Below, piece after piece: positions 52,448 to 64,000 of a stretch of DNA of 64,000 nt. This stretch comes from Sympetrum striolatum (lineage: Eukaryota > Arthropoda > Insecta > Odonata > Libellulidae), in NCBI GenBank assembly GCA_947579665.1, contig OX388343.1, positions 100,941,657 through 101,005,656 of the forward strand. The letters are read 5' to 3'. The notes below the pieces were generated by a model that was not told the origin of the DNA, searched no databases, and was given only the letters and a program-made list of their open reading frames with translations. Numbering within the stretch: the first letter of the stretch is position 1; the number at the start of each line of letters is the position of its first letter. The position numbers and the translations under genes were made by a program.

Positions 52448-53604
52448 GGCTATGCATTCCGGATATTCGGAGGATGAGTCGGAGAAGATTGTTTCTTACC
52501 ACATGAAGAGCATTGGATCATGGAACCGGATTGACATAAATATAAGCTAATTTAGTGGTTGTAAATGCTGTGAATTCTTTATTTCGTAATTAATTTCAGT
52601 CTTATCGATTTGATGCATTTTGTATTTCATTTATAAGTTCTTTTTATCATCAATGATTGCTCTCGTGTATTATTTCAGGCTATGCATTCCGGATATTGGG
52701 AGGATGAGTCGGAGTGGATTGTTTCTTGACCACATGAAGAGCATTGGATTCCTGGAACCGGATTGACGTAAATATAAGCTAATTTAGTCGTAGTAAATGC
52801 TGCTTATATTTGATTTCGTAATTAATTTTCGTCTTATCGATTTGATGCATTTTGTATATCATTTTTAAGTTCTTTTTATCATCAATGATTGCTCTCGTGA
52901 ATTATTTCAGGCTATGCATTCCGAATATTCGGTGGATGGTTCGGAGAAGGAAATTTCTTGACCACATGAAGAGCAATGGATTCCTGGAACCGGATTGACG
53001 TAAATATAAGTTAATTTAGTCGTAGTAAATGCTGCTTATTTTTTATTTCGTAATTAATTTTAGTCTTATCGATTTGATGCATTTTGTATATCATTTATAA
53101 GTTATTTTATCATCAATGATTGTTCTCGTGTATTATTTCAGGCTTTGCATTCCGGATATTCGGAGGATGAGTCGGAGAAGATTGTTTCTTAACCAAATCA
53201 AGAGCATTGGACTCCTGGAACCGGATTGTCGTAAATATAAACTAATTTAGTCGTAGTAAATGCTCTAAATTCTTTATTTCGTAATTAATTTCAGTCTTAT
53301 CGATTTGATGCATTTTGTATATCATTGATAACTTATTTTTATCATCAATGATTGCTCTCGTGTATTATTTCAGGCTATGCATTCCGGATATTCGGCGGAT
53401 GAGTCGGATTAGATTGTTTGTTGACCAAATGAAGAGCATTGGATTACTGGAACCGGATTGTCGTAAATATAAGCTTATTTAGTCGTAGTAAATGCTGTTA
53501 ATTCTTTATTTAGTAATTAATTATAGTCTTATCGATTTGATGCATATTGTATATCATTTTTAAGTTATTTTTATCATCAATGATTGCTCTCGTGTATTAT
53601 TTCT

Positions 53605-53836
53605 TGCTATGCATTCCGGATATTTGGAGGATGAGTCGGAGAATATTGTTTCTTGACCACATGAAGAGCATTGGATTCCTGGAACCGGATTGACGTAAAT
53701 ATAAGCTAATTTAGTCGTAGTAAATGCTATTAATTCTTTATTTCGTAATTATTATTAGTCTTATCGATTTGATGCATTTTGTATATCATTTATAAGTTCA
53801 TTTTATCATCAATGATTGCTCTCGTGTATCATTTCA
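53605..53836. repeat. Chimeric monomer T/X at HOR junction
   Basis: The head is class T (TTTCTTGC, ATATTTGGAGG, GAGAATATTG), then from TTGACCAC it is class X (GGATTCCTGG, AGCTAATTTAGTCG, CTATTAATTC, AATTATTATTAG). T monomers normally read TTGACCAAAT and AGCTTATTTAG. The next monomer is Y. Relative to 48.7-49.9 kb the exchange deletes four monomer lengths (the rest of T, then U, V, W and the start of X). Confidence 0.82.
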
Positions 53837-55921
53837 GGCCCTGCATTCGTGATATTCGGAGGATAAGTCGGAGAAGATTGTTTCTTGACCACATGAAGAG
53901 CATTGGATTCCTGGAACCAGATTGACGAAAATATAAGCTAATTTAGTCGTAGTAAATGCTGTTAATTGTTTATATCGTAATTTATTTTAGTCTTATGGAT
54001 TTGATGCATATTGTATATCATTTATAAGTTATTTTTATCATCAATCATTTCTCTCGTGCATTATTTCAGGCTATGCATTCCGGATATTCGGAGGATGAGT
54101 CGGAGAAGATTGTTTCTTGACCACATGAAGAGCATTGGATTCCTGGAACCGGATTGTCGTAAATATAAACTAATTTAGTCGTAGTAAATGCTCTAAATTC
54201 TTTATTTCGTAATTAATTTCAGTCTTATCGATCTGATGCATTTTGTATATCATTTATAAGTTATTTTAATCATCAATGATTGCTCTCCTGTATTATTTCA
54301 GGCTATGCATTCCGGATATTCGGAGGATGAGTCGGAGAAGATTGTTTTTTGACCACATGAAGAGCATTGGATTCCTGGAACCGGATTGTCGTAAATATAA
54401 ACTAATTTAGTCGTAGTAAATGCTCTTAATTCTTTATTTCGTAATTAATTTTAGTCCTATCGATTTGATGCATTTTGTATATCATTTATAAGTCATTTTA
54501 ATCATCAATGATTGCTCTCGTGTATTATTTCAGGCTATGCATTCCGGATATTCGGAGGATGAGTCGGAGAAGATTGTTTCTTAACCAAATCAAGAGCATT
54601 GGATTCCTGGAACCGGATTGTCGTAAATATAAACTAATTTAGTCGTAGTAAATGCTCTAAATTCTTTATTTCGTAATTAATTTCAGTCTTATCGATTTGA
54701 TGCATTTTGTATATCATTGATAACTTATTTTTATCATCAATGATTACTCTCGTGTATTATTTCAGGCTATGCATTCCGGATATTCGGAGGATGAGACGGA
54801 GAAGATTGTTTTTTGACCACATGAAGAGCATTAGATTCCTGGAACCGGATTGTCGTAAATATAAGATAATTTAGTCGTAGTATATGCTGTTAATTCTTTA
54901 TTTTGTAATTAATTTTAGTCTTATCGATTTGATGCATTTTGTATATCATTGATAACTTATTTTTATCATCAATGATTGCTCTGGTGTATTATTTAAGGCT
55001 ATGCATTCCGGATATTCGGAGGATGAGTCGGAGAAGATTGTTTTTTGACCACATGAAGAGCATTGGATTCCTTCAACCGGATTGTCGTAAATATAAACTA
55101 ACTTAGTCGTAGTAAATGCTCTTAATTCTTTATTTCGTAATTAATTTTAGTCTCATCGATTTGATGCATTTTGTATATCATTGATAACTTATTTTTATCA
55201 TCAATGATTGCTCTCGTGTATGATTTCAGGCTATGCATTCCGGATATTCGGAGGATAAGTCGGAGAAGATTGTTTTTTGACCACATGAAGAGCATTGGAT
55301 TCCTGGAACCGGATTGTCGTAAATATAAGCTAATTTAGTCGTAGTATATGCTGTTAATTCTTTATTTCGTAATTAATTTTAGTCTTATCGATTTGTTTCA
55401 TATTGTATATCATTTATAAGTTATTTTTATCATCAATGATTGTTCTCGTGTATTATTTCAGGCTATGCATTCCGGATATTCGGAGGATGAGTCGGAGAAG
55501 ATTGTTTCTTGACCACATGAAGAGCAATGGTTTACTGGACCGGATTGACGTAAACATAAGCTAATTTAGTGGTAGTAAATTCTGTTAATTCTTTATTTAG
55601 TAATTAATTTTAGTCTTATCGATTTGATGCATATTGTTTATCATTTATAAGTTATTTTTATCATCAATGATTGCTCTCGTGTATTATTTCAGGCTATGCA
55701 TTCCGGATATTCGGAGGATGAGTCGGAGAAGATTGTTTCTTACCACATGAAGAGCATTGGATCCTGGAACCGGATTGACATAAATATAAGCTAATTTAGT
55801 GGTAGTAAATGCTATGAATTCTTTATTTCGTAATTAATTTCAGTCTTATCGATTTGATGCATTTTGTATATCATTGATAACTTATTTTTATCATCAATGA
55901 TTGCTCTCGTGTATTATTTCA

Positions 55922-57310
55922 GGCTATGCATTCCGGATATTCGGAGGATGAGTCGGAGAAGTTTGTTTTTTGACCACATGAAGAGCATTGGATTCCTGGA
56001 ACCGGATTGTCTTAAATATAAACTAATTTAGTCGTAGTAAATGCTCTTAATTCTTTATTTCGTAATTAATTTTAGTCTTATCGATTTGATGCATTTTGTA
56101 TATCATTGATAACTTATTTTTATCATCAATGATTGCTCTCGTGTATTATTTCAGGCTATGCATTCAGGATATTCGGAGGATGAGTCGGAGAAGATTGTTT
56201 CTTGACCACATGAAGAGCATTGGATTCCTGGAACCGGATTGTCGTAAATATAAACTAATTTAGTCGTAGTAAATGCTCTAAATTCTTTATTTCGTAATTA
56301 ATTTTAGTCTTATCGATTTGATGCATTTTGTATATCATTGATAACTTATTTTTATCATCAATGATTGCTCTCGTGTATTATTTCAGGCTATGCATTCCGG
56401 ATATTCGGAGGATGAGTCGGAGAAGATTGTTTTTTGACCACATGAAAGGCATTGGATTCCTGGAACCGGATTGTCGTAAATATAAACTAACTTAGTCGTA
56501 GTAAATGCTCTTAATTCTTTATTTCGTAATTAATTTTAGTCTCATCGATTTGATGCATTTTGTATATCATTGATAACTTATTTTTATCATCAATGATTGC
56601 TCTCGTGTATTATTTCAGGCTATGCATTCCGGATATTCGGAGGATAAGTCGGAGAAGATTGTTTTTTGACCACATGAAGAGCATTGGATTCCTGGAACCG
56701 GATTGTCGTAAATATAAGCTAATTTAGTCGTAGTATATGCTGTTAATTCTTTATTTCGTAATTAATTTTAGTCTTATCGATTTGTTTCATATTGTATATC
56801 ATTTATAAGTTATTTTTATCATCAATGATTGTTCTCGTGTATTATTTCAGGCTATGCATTCCGGATATTCGGAGGATGAGTCGGAGAAGATTGTTTCTTG
56901 ACCACATGAAGAGCAATGGTTTACTGGACCAGATTGACGTAAACATAAGCTAATTTAGTGGTAGTAAATTCTGTTAATTCTTTATTTAGTAATTAATTTT
57001 AGTCTTATCGATTTGATGCATATTGTTTATCATTTATAAGTTATTTTTATCATCAATGATTGCTCTCGTGTATTATTTCAGGCTATGCATTCCGGATATT
57101 CGGAGGATGAGTCGGAGAAGATTGTTTCTTACCACATGAAGAGCATTGGATCCTGGAACCGGATTGACATAAATATAAGCTAATTTAGTGGTTGTAAATG
57201 CTGTGAATTCTTTATTTCGTAATTAATTTCAGTCTTATCGATTTGATGCATTTTGAATTTCATTTATAAGTTCTTTTTATCATCAATGATTGCTCTCGTG
57301 TATTATTTCA
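55922..57310. repeat. Six-monomer insert in the 24-mer HOR unit
   Basis: Classes L M* N f P Q, 1389 bp, sit between Q and g, where the 18-mer unit has Q directly followed by g. The same six classes in the same order lie at about 46.4-47.8 kb, just before a g monomer, which is the likely kind of donor. The Q before the insert ends in GATAAC, the Q after it in TTTCATTTATAAG, as expected for their next neighbours. Confidence 0.8.
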
Positions 57311-57553
57311 GGCTATGCATTCCGGATATTGGGAGGATGAGTCGGAGTGGATTGTTTCTTGACCACATGAAGAGCATTGGATTCCTGGAACCGGATTGAC
57401 GTAAATATAAGCTAATTTAGTCGTAGTAAATGCTGCTTATATTTGATTTCGTAATTAATTTTCGTCTTATCGATTTGATGCATTTTGTATATCATTTTTA
57501 AGTTCTTTTTATCATCAATGATTGCTCTCGTGAATTATTTCAGGCTATGCATT

Positions 57554-57565
57554 CCGAATATTCGG
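57554..57565. repeat. 12 bp perfect palindrome in class h monomers
   Basis: CCGAATATTCGG is a perfect palindrome created by one G-to-A change from the usual CCGGATATTCGG. I find it in the class h monomers of block C at 48055, 52921, 57554 and 61726. The h monomers of block A (near 17.0, 19.3 and 29.3 kb) keep the unmodified form. It is therefore a block C-specific HOR variant, spread with the HOR unit. Confidence 0.75.
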
Positions 57566-59397
57566 TGGATGGTTCGGAGAAGGAAATTTCTTGACCACAT
57601 GAAGAGCAATGGATTCCTGGAACCGGATTGACGTAAATATAAGCTAATTTAGTCGTAGTAAATGCTGCTTATTTTTTATTTCGTAATTAATTTTAGTCTT
57701 ATCGATTTGATGCATTTTGTATATCATTTATAAGTTATTTTATCATCAATGATTGTTCTCGTGTATTATTTCAGGCTTTGCATTCCGGATATTCGGAGGA
57801 TGAGTCGGAGAAGATTGTTTCTTAACCAAATCAAGAGCATTGGACTCCTGGAACCGGATTGTCGTAAATATAAACTAATTTAGTCGTAGTAAATGCTCTA
57901 AATTCTTTATTTCGTAATTAATTTCAGTCTTATCGATTTGATGCATTTTGTATAACATTGATAACTTAATTTTATCATCAATGATTGCTCTCGTGTATTA
58001 TTTCAGGCTATGCATTCCGGATATTCGGCGGATGAGTCGGATTAGATTGTTTGTTGACCAAATAAAGAGCATTGGATTACTGGAACCGGATTGTCGTAAA
58101 TATAAGCTTATTTAGTCGTAGTAAATGCTGTTAATTCTTTATTTAGTAATTAATTATAGTCTTATCGATTTGATGCATATTGTATATCATTTTTAAGTTA
58201 TTTTAATCATCAATGATTGCTCTCGTGTATTATTTCTTGCTATGCATTCCGGATATTTGGAGGATGAGTCGGAGAATATTGTTTCTTGACCAAATGAAGA
58301 GCATTGGATTCCTGGAACCGGATTGACGTAAATATAAGCTTATTTAGTCGTAGTAAGTGCTGTTAATTCTTTATTTATTAATTAATTTTAGTCTTATCTA
58401 TTTGATGCATATTGTATATCATTTATAAGTTATTTTTATCATCAATGATTGCTCTCGTGTATTATTTCTTGCTATGCATTCCGGATATTCGGAGGATGAG
58501 TCGGAGAAGATTGTTTCTTGACCAAATGAAGAGCATTGGATTCCTGGAACAGGATTGACGTAAATATAAACTAATTTAGTCGCAGTAAATGCTGTTAATT
58601 CTTTATTTCGTAATTAATTTTAGTCTTAACGATTTGATGCATATTGTATATCATTTGTAAGTTCATTTTATCATCAATGATTGCTCTCGTGTATTATTTC
58701 AGGCTATGCATTCCGGGCTATCAGAGGATGAGTCGGAGAAGATTGTTTCTTGACTACATGAAGAGCATTGGATTTCTGGAACCGGATTGACGTAAACATA
58801 AACTAATTTAGTGGTAGTAAATGCTTTTAATTCTCTATTTCGTAATTTATTTTAGCCTTATCGATCTGATGGATTTTGTATATCATTTATAAGTTCTTTT
58901 TATCATCAATGATTGCTCTCGTGTATTATATCAGGCTATGCATTCCGGATATTTGGAGGATGAGTCGGAGAAGATTGTTTCTTGAACATATGAAGAGCGT
59001 TGGATTCCTGGAAGCGGATTGACGTAATTATAAGCTAATTTAGTGGTAGTTAATGCTGTAAATTCTTTATTTCGTAATTAATTTTAGTCTTATCGATTTG
59101 ATGCATTTTGTATATCATTTATAAGTTCATTTTATCATCAATGATTACTCTCGTGTATTATTTCAGGCTATGCTTTCCGGATATTCGGAGGATGAGTCGG
59201 AGAAGATTGTTTCTTGACCACATGAAGAGCATTGGATTCCTGGAACCGGATTGACGTAAATATAAGCTAATTTAGTCGTAGTAAATGCTATTAATTCTTT
59301 ATTTCGTAATTATTATTAGTCTTATCGATTTGATGCATTTTGTATATCATTAATAAGTTCATTTTATCATCAATGATTGCTCTCGTGTATCATTTCA

Positions 59398-62300
59398 GGC
59401 CCTGCATTCGTGATATTCGGAGGATAAGTCGGAGAAGATTGTTTCTTGACCACATGAAGAGCATTGGATTCCTGGAACCAGATTGACGAAAATATAAGCT
59501 AATTTAGTCGTAGTAAATGCTGTTAATTGTTTATATCGTAATTTATTTTAGTCTTATGGATTTGATGCATATTGTATATCATTTATAAGTTATTTTTATC
59601 ATCAATCATTTCTCTCGTGCATTATTTCAGGCTATGCATTCCGGATATTCGGAGGATGAGTCGGAGAAGATTGTTTCTTGACCACATGAAGAGCATTGGA
59701 TTCCTGGAACCGGATTGTCGTAAATATAAACTAATTTAGTCGTAGTAAATGCTCTAAATTCTTTATTTCGTAATTAATTTCAGTCTTATCGATTTGATGC
59801 ATTTTGTATATCATTTATAAGTTATTTTAATCATCAATGATTGCTCTCCTGTATTATTTCAGGCTATGCATTCCGGATATTCGGAGGATGAGTCGGAGAA
59901 GATTGTTTTTTGACCACATGAAGAGCATTGGATTCCTGGAACCGGATTGTCGTAAATATAAACTAATTTAGTCGTAGTAAATGCTCTTAATTCTTTATTT
60001 CGTAATTAATTTTAGTCCTATCGATTTGATGCATTTTGTATATCATTTATAAGTCATTTTAATCATCAATGATTGCTCTCGTGTATTATTTCAGGCTATG
60101 CATTCCGGATATTCGGAGGATGAGTCGGAGAAGATTGTTTCTTAACCAAATCAAGAGCATTGGATTCCTGGAACCGGATTGTCGTAAATATAAACTAATT
60201 TAGTCGTAGTAAATGCTCTAAATTCTTTATTTCGTAATTAATTTCAGTCTTATCGATTTGATGCATTTTGTATATCATTGATAACTTATTTTTATCATCA
60301 ATGATTACTCTCGTGTATTATTTCAGGCTATGCATTCCGGATATTCGGAGGATGAGACGGAGAAGTTTGTTTTTTGACCACATGAAGAGCATTAGATTCC
60401 TGGAACCGGATTGTCGTAAATATAAGATAATTTAGTCGTAGTATATGCTGTTAATTCTTTATTTTGTAATTAATTTTAGTCTTATCGATTTGATGCATTT
60501 TGTATATCATTGATAACTTATTTTTATCATCAATGATTGCTCTCGTGTATTATTTAAGGCTATGCATTCCGGATATTCGGAGGATGAGTCGGAGAAGATT
60601 GTTTTTTGACCACATGAAGAGCATTGGATTCCTTCAACCGGATTGTCGTAAATATAAACTAACTTAGTCGTAGTAAATGCTCTTAATTCTTTATTTCGTA
60701 ATTAATTTTAGTCTCATCGATTTGATGCATTTTGTATATCATTGATAACTTATTTTTATCATCAATGATTGCTCTCGTGTATTATTTCAGGCTATGCATT
60801 CCGGATATTCGGAGGATAAGTCGGAGAAGATTGTTTTTTGACCACATGAAGAGCATTGGATTCCTGGAACCGGATTGTCGTAAATATAAGCTAATTTAGT
60901 CGTAGTATATGCTGTTAATTCTTTATTTCGTAATTAATTTTAGTCTTATCGATTTGTTTCATATTGTATATCATTTATAAGTTATTTTTATCATCAATGA
61001 TTGTTCTCGTGTATTATTTCAGGCTATGCATTCCGGATATTCGGAGGATGAGTCGGAGAAGATTGTTTCTTGACCACATGAAGAGCAATGGTTTACTGGA
61101 CCGGATTGACGTAAACATAAGCTAATTTAGTGGTAGTAAATTCTGTTAATTCTTTATTTAGTAATTAATTTTAGTCTTATCGATTTGATGCATATTGTTT
61201 ATCATTTATAAGTTATTTTTATCATCAATGATTGCTCTCGTGTATTATTTCAGGCTATGCATTCCGGATATTCGGAGGATGAGTCGGAGAAGATTGTTTC
61301 TTACCACATGAAGAGCATTGGATCCTGGAACCGGATTGACATAAATATAAGCTAATTTAGTGGTAGTAAATGCTGTGAATTCTTTATTTCGTAATTAATT
61401 TCAGTCTTATCGATTTGATGCATTTTGTATTTCATTTATAAGTTCTTTTTATCATCAATGATTGCTCTCGTGTATTATTTCAGGCTATGCATTCCGGATA
61501 TTGGGAGGATGAGTCGGAGTGGATTGTTTCTTGACCACATGAAGAGCATTGGATTCCTGGAACCGGATTGACGTAAATATAAGCTAATTTAGTCGTAGTA
61601 AATGCTGCTTATATTTGATTTCGTAATTAATTTTCGTCTTATCGATTTGATGCATTTTGTATATCATTTTTAAGTTCTTTTTATCATCAATGATTGCTCT
61701 CGTGAATTATTTCAGGCTATGCATTCCGAATATTCGGTGGATGGTTCGGAGAAGGAAATTTCTTGACCACATGAAGAGCAATGGATTCCTGGAACCGGAT
61801 TGACGTAAATATAAGCTAATTTAGTCGTAGTAAATGCTGCTTATTTTTGATTTCGTAATTAATTTTAGTCTTATCGATTTGATGCACTTTGTATATCATT
61901 TATAAGTTATTTTATCATCAATGATTGTTCTCGTGTATTATTTCAGGCTTTGCATTCCGGATATTCGGAGGATGAGTCGGAGAAGATTGTCTCTTAACCA
62001 AATCAAGAGCATTGGACTCCTGGAACCGGATTGTCGTAAATATAAACTAATTTAGTCGTAGTAAATGCTCTAAATTCTTTATTTCGTAATTAATTTCAGT
62101 CTTATCGATTTGATGCATTTTGTATATCATTGGTAACTTATTTTTATCATCAATGATTGCTCTCGTGTATTATTTCAGGCTATGCATTCCGGATATTCGG
62201 CGGATGAGTCGGATTAGATTGTTTGTTGACCAAATGAAGAGCATTGGATTACTGGAACCGGATTGTCGTAAATATAAGCTTATTTAGTCGTAGTAAATGC

Positions 62301-63569
62301 TGTTAATTCTTTATTTAGTAATTAATTATAGTCTTATCGATTTGATGCATATTGTATATCATTTTTAAGTTATTTTTATCATCAATGATTGCTCTCGTGT
62401 ATTATTTCTTGCTATGCATTCCGGATATTTGGAGGATGAGTCGGAGAATATTGTTTCTTGACCAAATGAAGAGCATTGGATTCCTGGAACCGGATTGACG
62501 TAAATATAAGCTTATTTAGCCGTAGTAAGTGCTGTTAATTCTTTATTTATTAATTAATTTTAGTCTTATCTATTTGATGCATATTGTATATCATCTATAA
62601 GTTATTTTTATCATCAATGATTGCTCTCGTGTATTATTTCTTGCTATGCATTCCGGATATTCGGAGGATGAGTCGGAGAAGATTGTTTCTTGACCAAATG
62701 AAGAGCATTGGATTCCTGGAACAGGATTGACGTAAATATAAACTAATTTAGTCGCAGTAAATGCTGTTAATTCTTTATTTCGTAATTAATTTTAGTCTTA
62801 ACGATTTGATGCATATTGTATATCATTTGTAAGTTCATTTTATCATCAATGATTGCTGTCGTGTATTATTTCAGGCTATGCATTCCGGGCTATCAGAGGA
62901 TGAGTCGGAGAAGATTGTTTCTTGACTACATGAAGAGCATTGGATTTCTGGAACCGGATTGACGTAAACATAAACTAATTTAGTGGTAGTAAATGCTTTT
63001 AATTCTCTATTTCGTAATTTATTTTAGCCTTATCGATCTGATGGATTTTGTATATCATTTATAAGTTCTTTTTATCATCAATGATTGCTCTCGTGTATTA
63101 TATCAGGCTATGCATTCCGGATATTTGGAGGATGAGTCGGAGAAGATTGTTTCTTGAACATATGAAGAGCGTTGGATTCCTGGAAGCGGATTGACGTAAT
63201 TATAAGCTAATTTAGTGGTAGTTAATGCTGTAAATTCTTTATTTCGTAATTAATTTTAGTCTTATCGATTTGATGCATTTTGTATATCATTTATAAGTTC
63301 ATTTTATCATCAATGATTACTCTCGTGTATTATTTCAGGCTATGCTTTCCGGATATTCGGAGGATGAGTCGGAGAAGATTGTTTCTTGACCACATGAAGA
63401 GCATTGGATTCCTGGAACCGGATTGACGTAAATATAAGCTAATTTAAACGTAGTAAATGCTATTAATTCTTTATTTCGTAATTATTATTAGTCTTATCGA
63501 TTTGATGCATTTTGTATATCATTTATAAGTTCATTTTATCATCAATGATTGCTCTCGTGTATCATTTCA
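59398..63569. repeat. Basic 18-monomer HOR unit (4172 bp)
   Basis: Order Y Z a b i j f P Q g h b2 S T U V W X, each class once. The mean monomer is 231.8 bp. It is the simplest unit in the window and the likely ground state of block C; the 17- and 24-mers can be derived from it or its neighbours by whole-monomer deletion and insertion. Private changes include GAAGTTTG in its i monomer near 60.36 kb and TTTAAACG in its X monomer near 63.44 kb. Confidence 0.88.
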
Positions 63570-64000
63570 GGCCCTGCATTCGTGATATTCGGAGGATAAG
63601 TCGGAGAAGATTGTTTCTTGACCACATGAAGAGCATTGGATTCCTGGAACCAGATTGACGAAAATATAAGCTAATTTAGTCGTAGTAAATGCTGTTAATT
63701 GTTTATATCGTAATTTATTTTAGTCTTATGGATTTGATGCATATTGTATATCATTTATAAGTTATTTTTATCATCAATCATTTCTCTCGTGCATTATTTC
63801 AGGCTATGCATTCCGGATATTCGGAGGATGAGTCGGAGAAGATTGTTTCTTGACCACATGAAATGCATTGGATTCCTGGAACCGGATTGTCGTAAATATA
63901 AACTAATTTAGTCGTAGTAAATGCTCTAAATTCTTTATTTCGTAATTAATTTCAGTCTTATCGATTTGATGCATTTTGTATATCATTTATAAGTTATTTT
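63570..64000. repeat. Start of the next HOR unit, cut by window end
   Basis: A complete Y monomer (63570-63801) and 199 bp of a Z monomer follow in the expected order, so the HOR continues beyond the window. The Z core has GAAATGC where the class has GAAGAGC. Confidence 0.85.

Larger units (their letters stand above)
49899..53836. repeat. 17-monomer HOR unit (3938 bp)
   Basis: Order Y Z a b i j f P Q L M* Q g h b2 S T/X. Compared with the next unit it lacks N, f and P between M* and Q, and it lacks U, V, W and most of X because of the T/X chimera at its end. The second Q has the private variant GGATCATGG. Confidence 0.85.
53837..59397. repeat. 24-monomer HOR unit (5561 bp)
   Basis: Order Y Z a b i j f P Q, then the insert L M* N f P Q (55922-57310), then g h b2 S T U V W X. 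Removing the insert gives exactly the 18-mer that follows. The j monomer has the private upstream variant CTCTGGTG near 54.98 kb. Confidence 0.87.
1..64000. repeat. 232 bp satellite array filling the window
   Basis: A monomer of 231-233 bp is repeated head to tail with no interruption and no inverted copy that I can find. Phased on GGCTATGC, monomers start at 52, 283, 515, 747 and so on to 63802, giving 275 complete copies and a mean period of 231.8 bp. Most copies differ from each other at a handful of positions; single-base changes and 1 bp deletions are shared by sets of copies, which defines monomer classes. No transposon, gene, simple-repeat tract or unique DNA interrupts it. This is the structure of eukaryotic satellite DNA in heterochromatin; whether it is centromeric cannot be told from sequence alone. 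I do not recognise the family or species. Confidence 0.98.
43178..64000. repeat. Block C: 89 monomers with 18-mer HOR
   Basis: Block A classes return at 43178. The first 29 monomers are mixed; from the Y monomer at 49899 onward the array follows the HOR Y Z a b i j f P Q g h b2 S T U V W X with whole-monomer gains and losses. Copies of the same HOR member are almost identical by eye, with differences of one or two bases per monomer, which implies recent spread. Classes i and j are seen only here. Confidence 0.87.

Noticed and set aside
1..64000. CRISPR array
   Set aside because: The repeat is 232 bp with no unique spacers between short repeats; the whole unit is repeated.
1..64000. Tandem array of short protein-coding genes or a repeat protein
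   Set aside because: The 232 bp period is not a multiple of three, all frames are closed within each tail, and 1 bp deletions fixed in whole classes break the core frame.
1..64000. rDNA, tRNA or telomeric repeats
   Set aside because: No rRNA-like conserved segments, tRNA boxes or short G-rich telomere units are visible in the monomer.

Overview
The whole 64 kb window is one satellite DNA array. I see no gene, RNA gene, transposon, CRISPR array or unique sequence. A monomer of about 232 bp repeats head to tail in one orientation from the first base to the last. Using the G of GGCTATGC as phase point, I count 275 complete monomers between positions 52 and 63801 (mean period 231.8 bp), with a 51 bp partial at the start and a 199 bp partial at the end. 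Such an array points to eukaryotic heterochromatin (centromeric, pericentromeric or subtelomeric). I cannot name the species or the satellite family.

Each monomer has two parts. A core of about 88 bp (GGCTATGC to CCGGATTG) is 48% GC in the monomer I counted (43409-43640). The remaining 144 bp is AT-rich (24% GC). The core carries an open reading frame of 37 or 44 codons and follows a TTTCAG splice-acceptor-like motif. Whole monomer classes break this frame, so it is probably a relic or chance rather than a gene.

Monomers fall into recognisable classes, given here letters by diagnostic variants: Y GGCCCTGC; Z CAATCATT just upstream; a GTCCTATCG tail; b TTAACCAAATC; i GAGACGG plus GCATTAGATT; j CCTTCAACC; f GATAAGTCGG; P GCAATGGTTTAC; Q TTACCAC plus GGATCC; g ATTGGGAGG; h GGTGGATGGTTCGG plus GAAATTTC; b2 GGCTTTGC plus TTAACC; S CGGCGG; T GAATATTG; U GTCGCAGT; V GGGCTATCAG; W GGAAGCGG; X GCTTTCCGG; K AACTAAGTTAG; L GAAGTTTG; M plain core with CTCTAAA tail; M* GCATTCAGG; N GAAAGGC; c GAAGACC; d GGATTTCTGG; e GAAGGATTTTTC. 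Their order repeats, so the array has a higher-order repeat (HOR) structure.

Layout: block A (1-29964, 129 monomers) has HOR units of 24 and 22 monomers, then a rearranged stretch with a 9/10-monomer tandem duplication. Block B (29965-43177, 57 monomers) has mostly different classes (CTCCCC upstream, GGCTAAGC, CTGTAACC, GAGAATGAG) and its own 18- and 25-monomer periodicities. Block C (43178-64000) returns to block A classes and settles into an 18-monomer, 4172 bp HOR (Y Z a b i j f P Q g h b2 S T U V W X), with 17- and 24-monomer relatives made by deletion and insertion of whole monomers. The first bases of the window match the B-to-C boundary at 43127, which suggests that a B-like block also lies just upstream and that the blocks alternate on a scale of about 43 kb.

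The most informative features are the mosaic monomers at HOR breakpoints. They show in-register unequal exchange inside the 232 bp unit and allow the order of events to be inferred.
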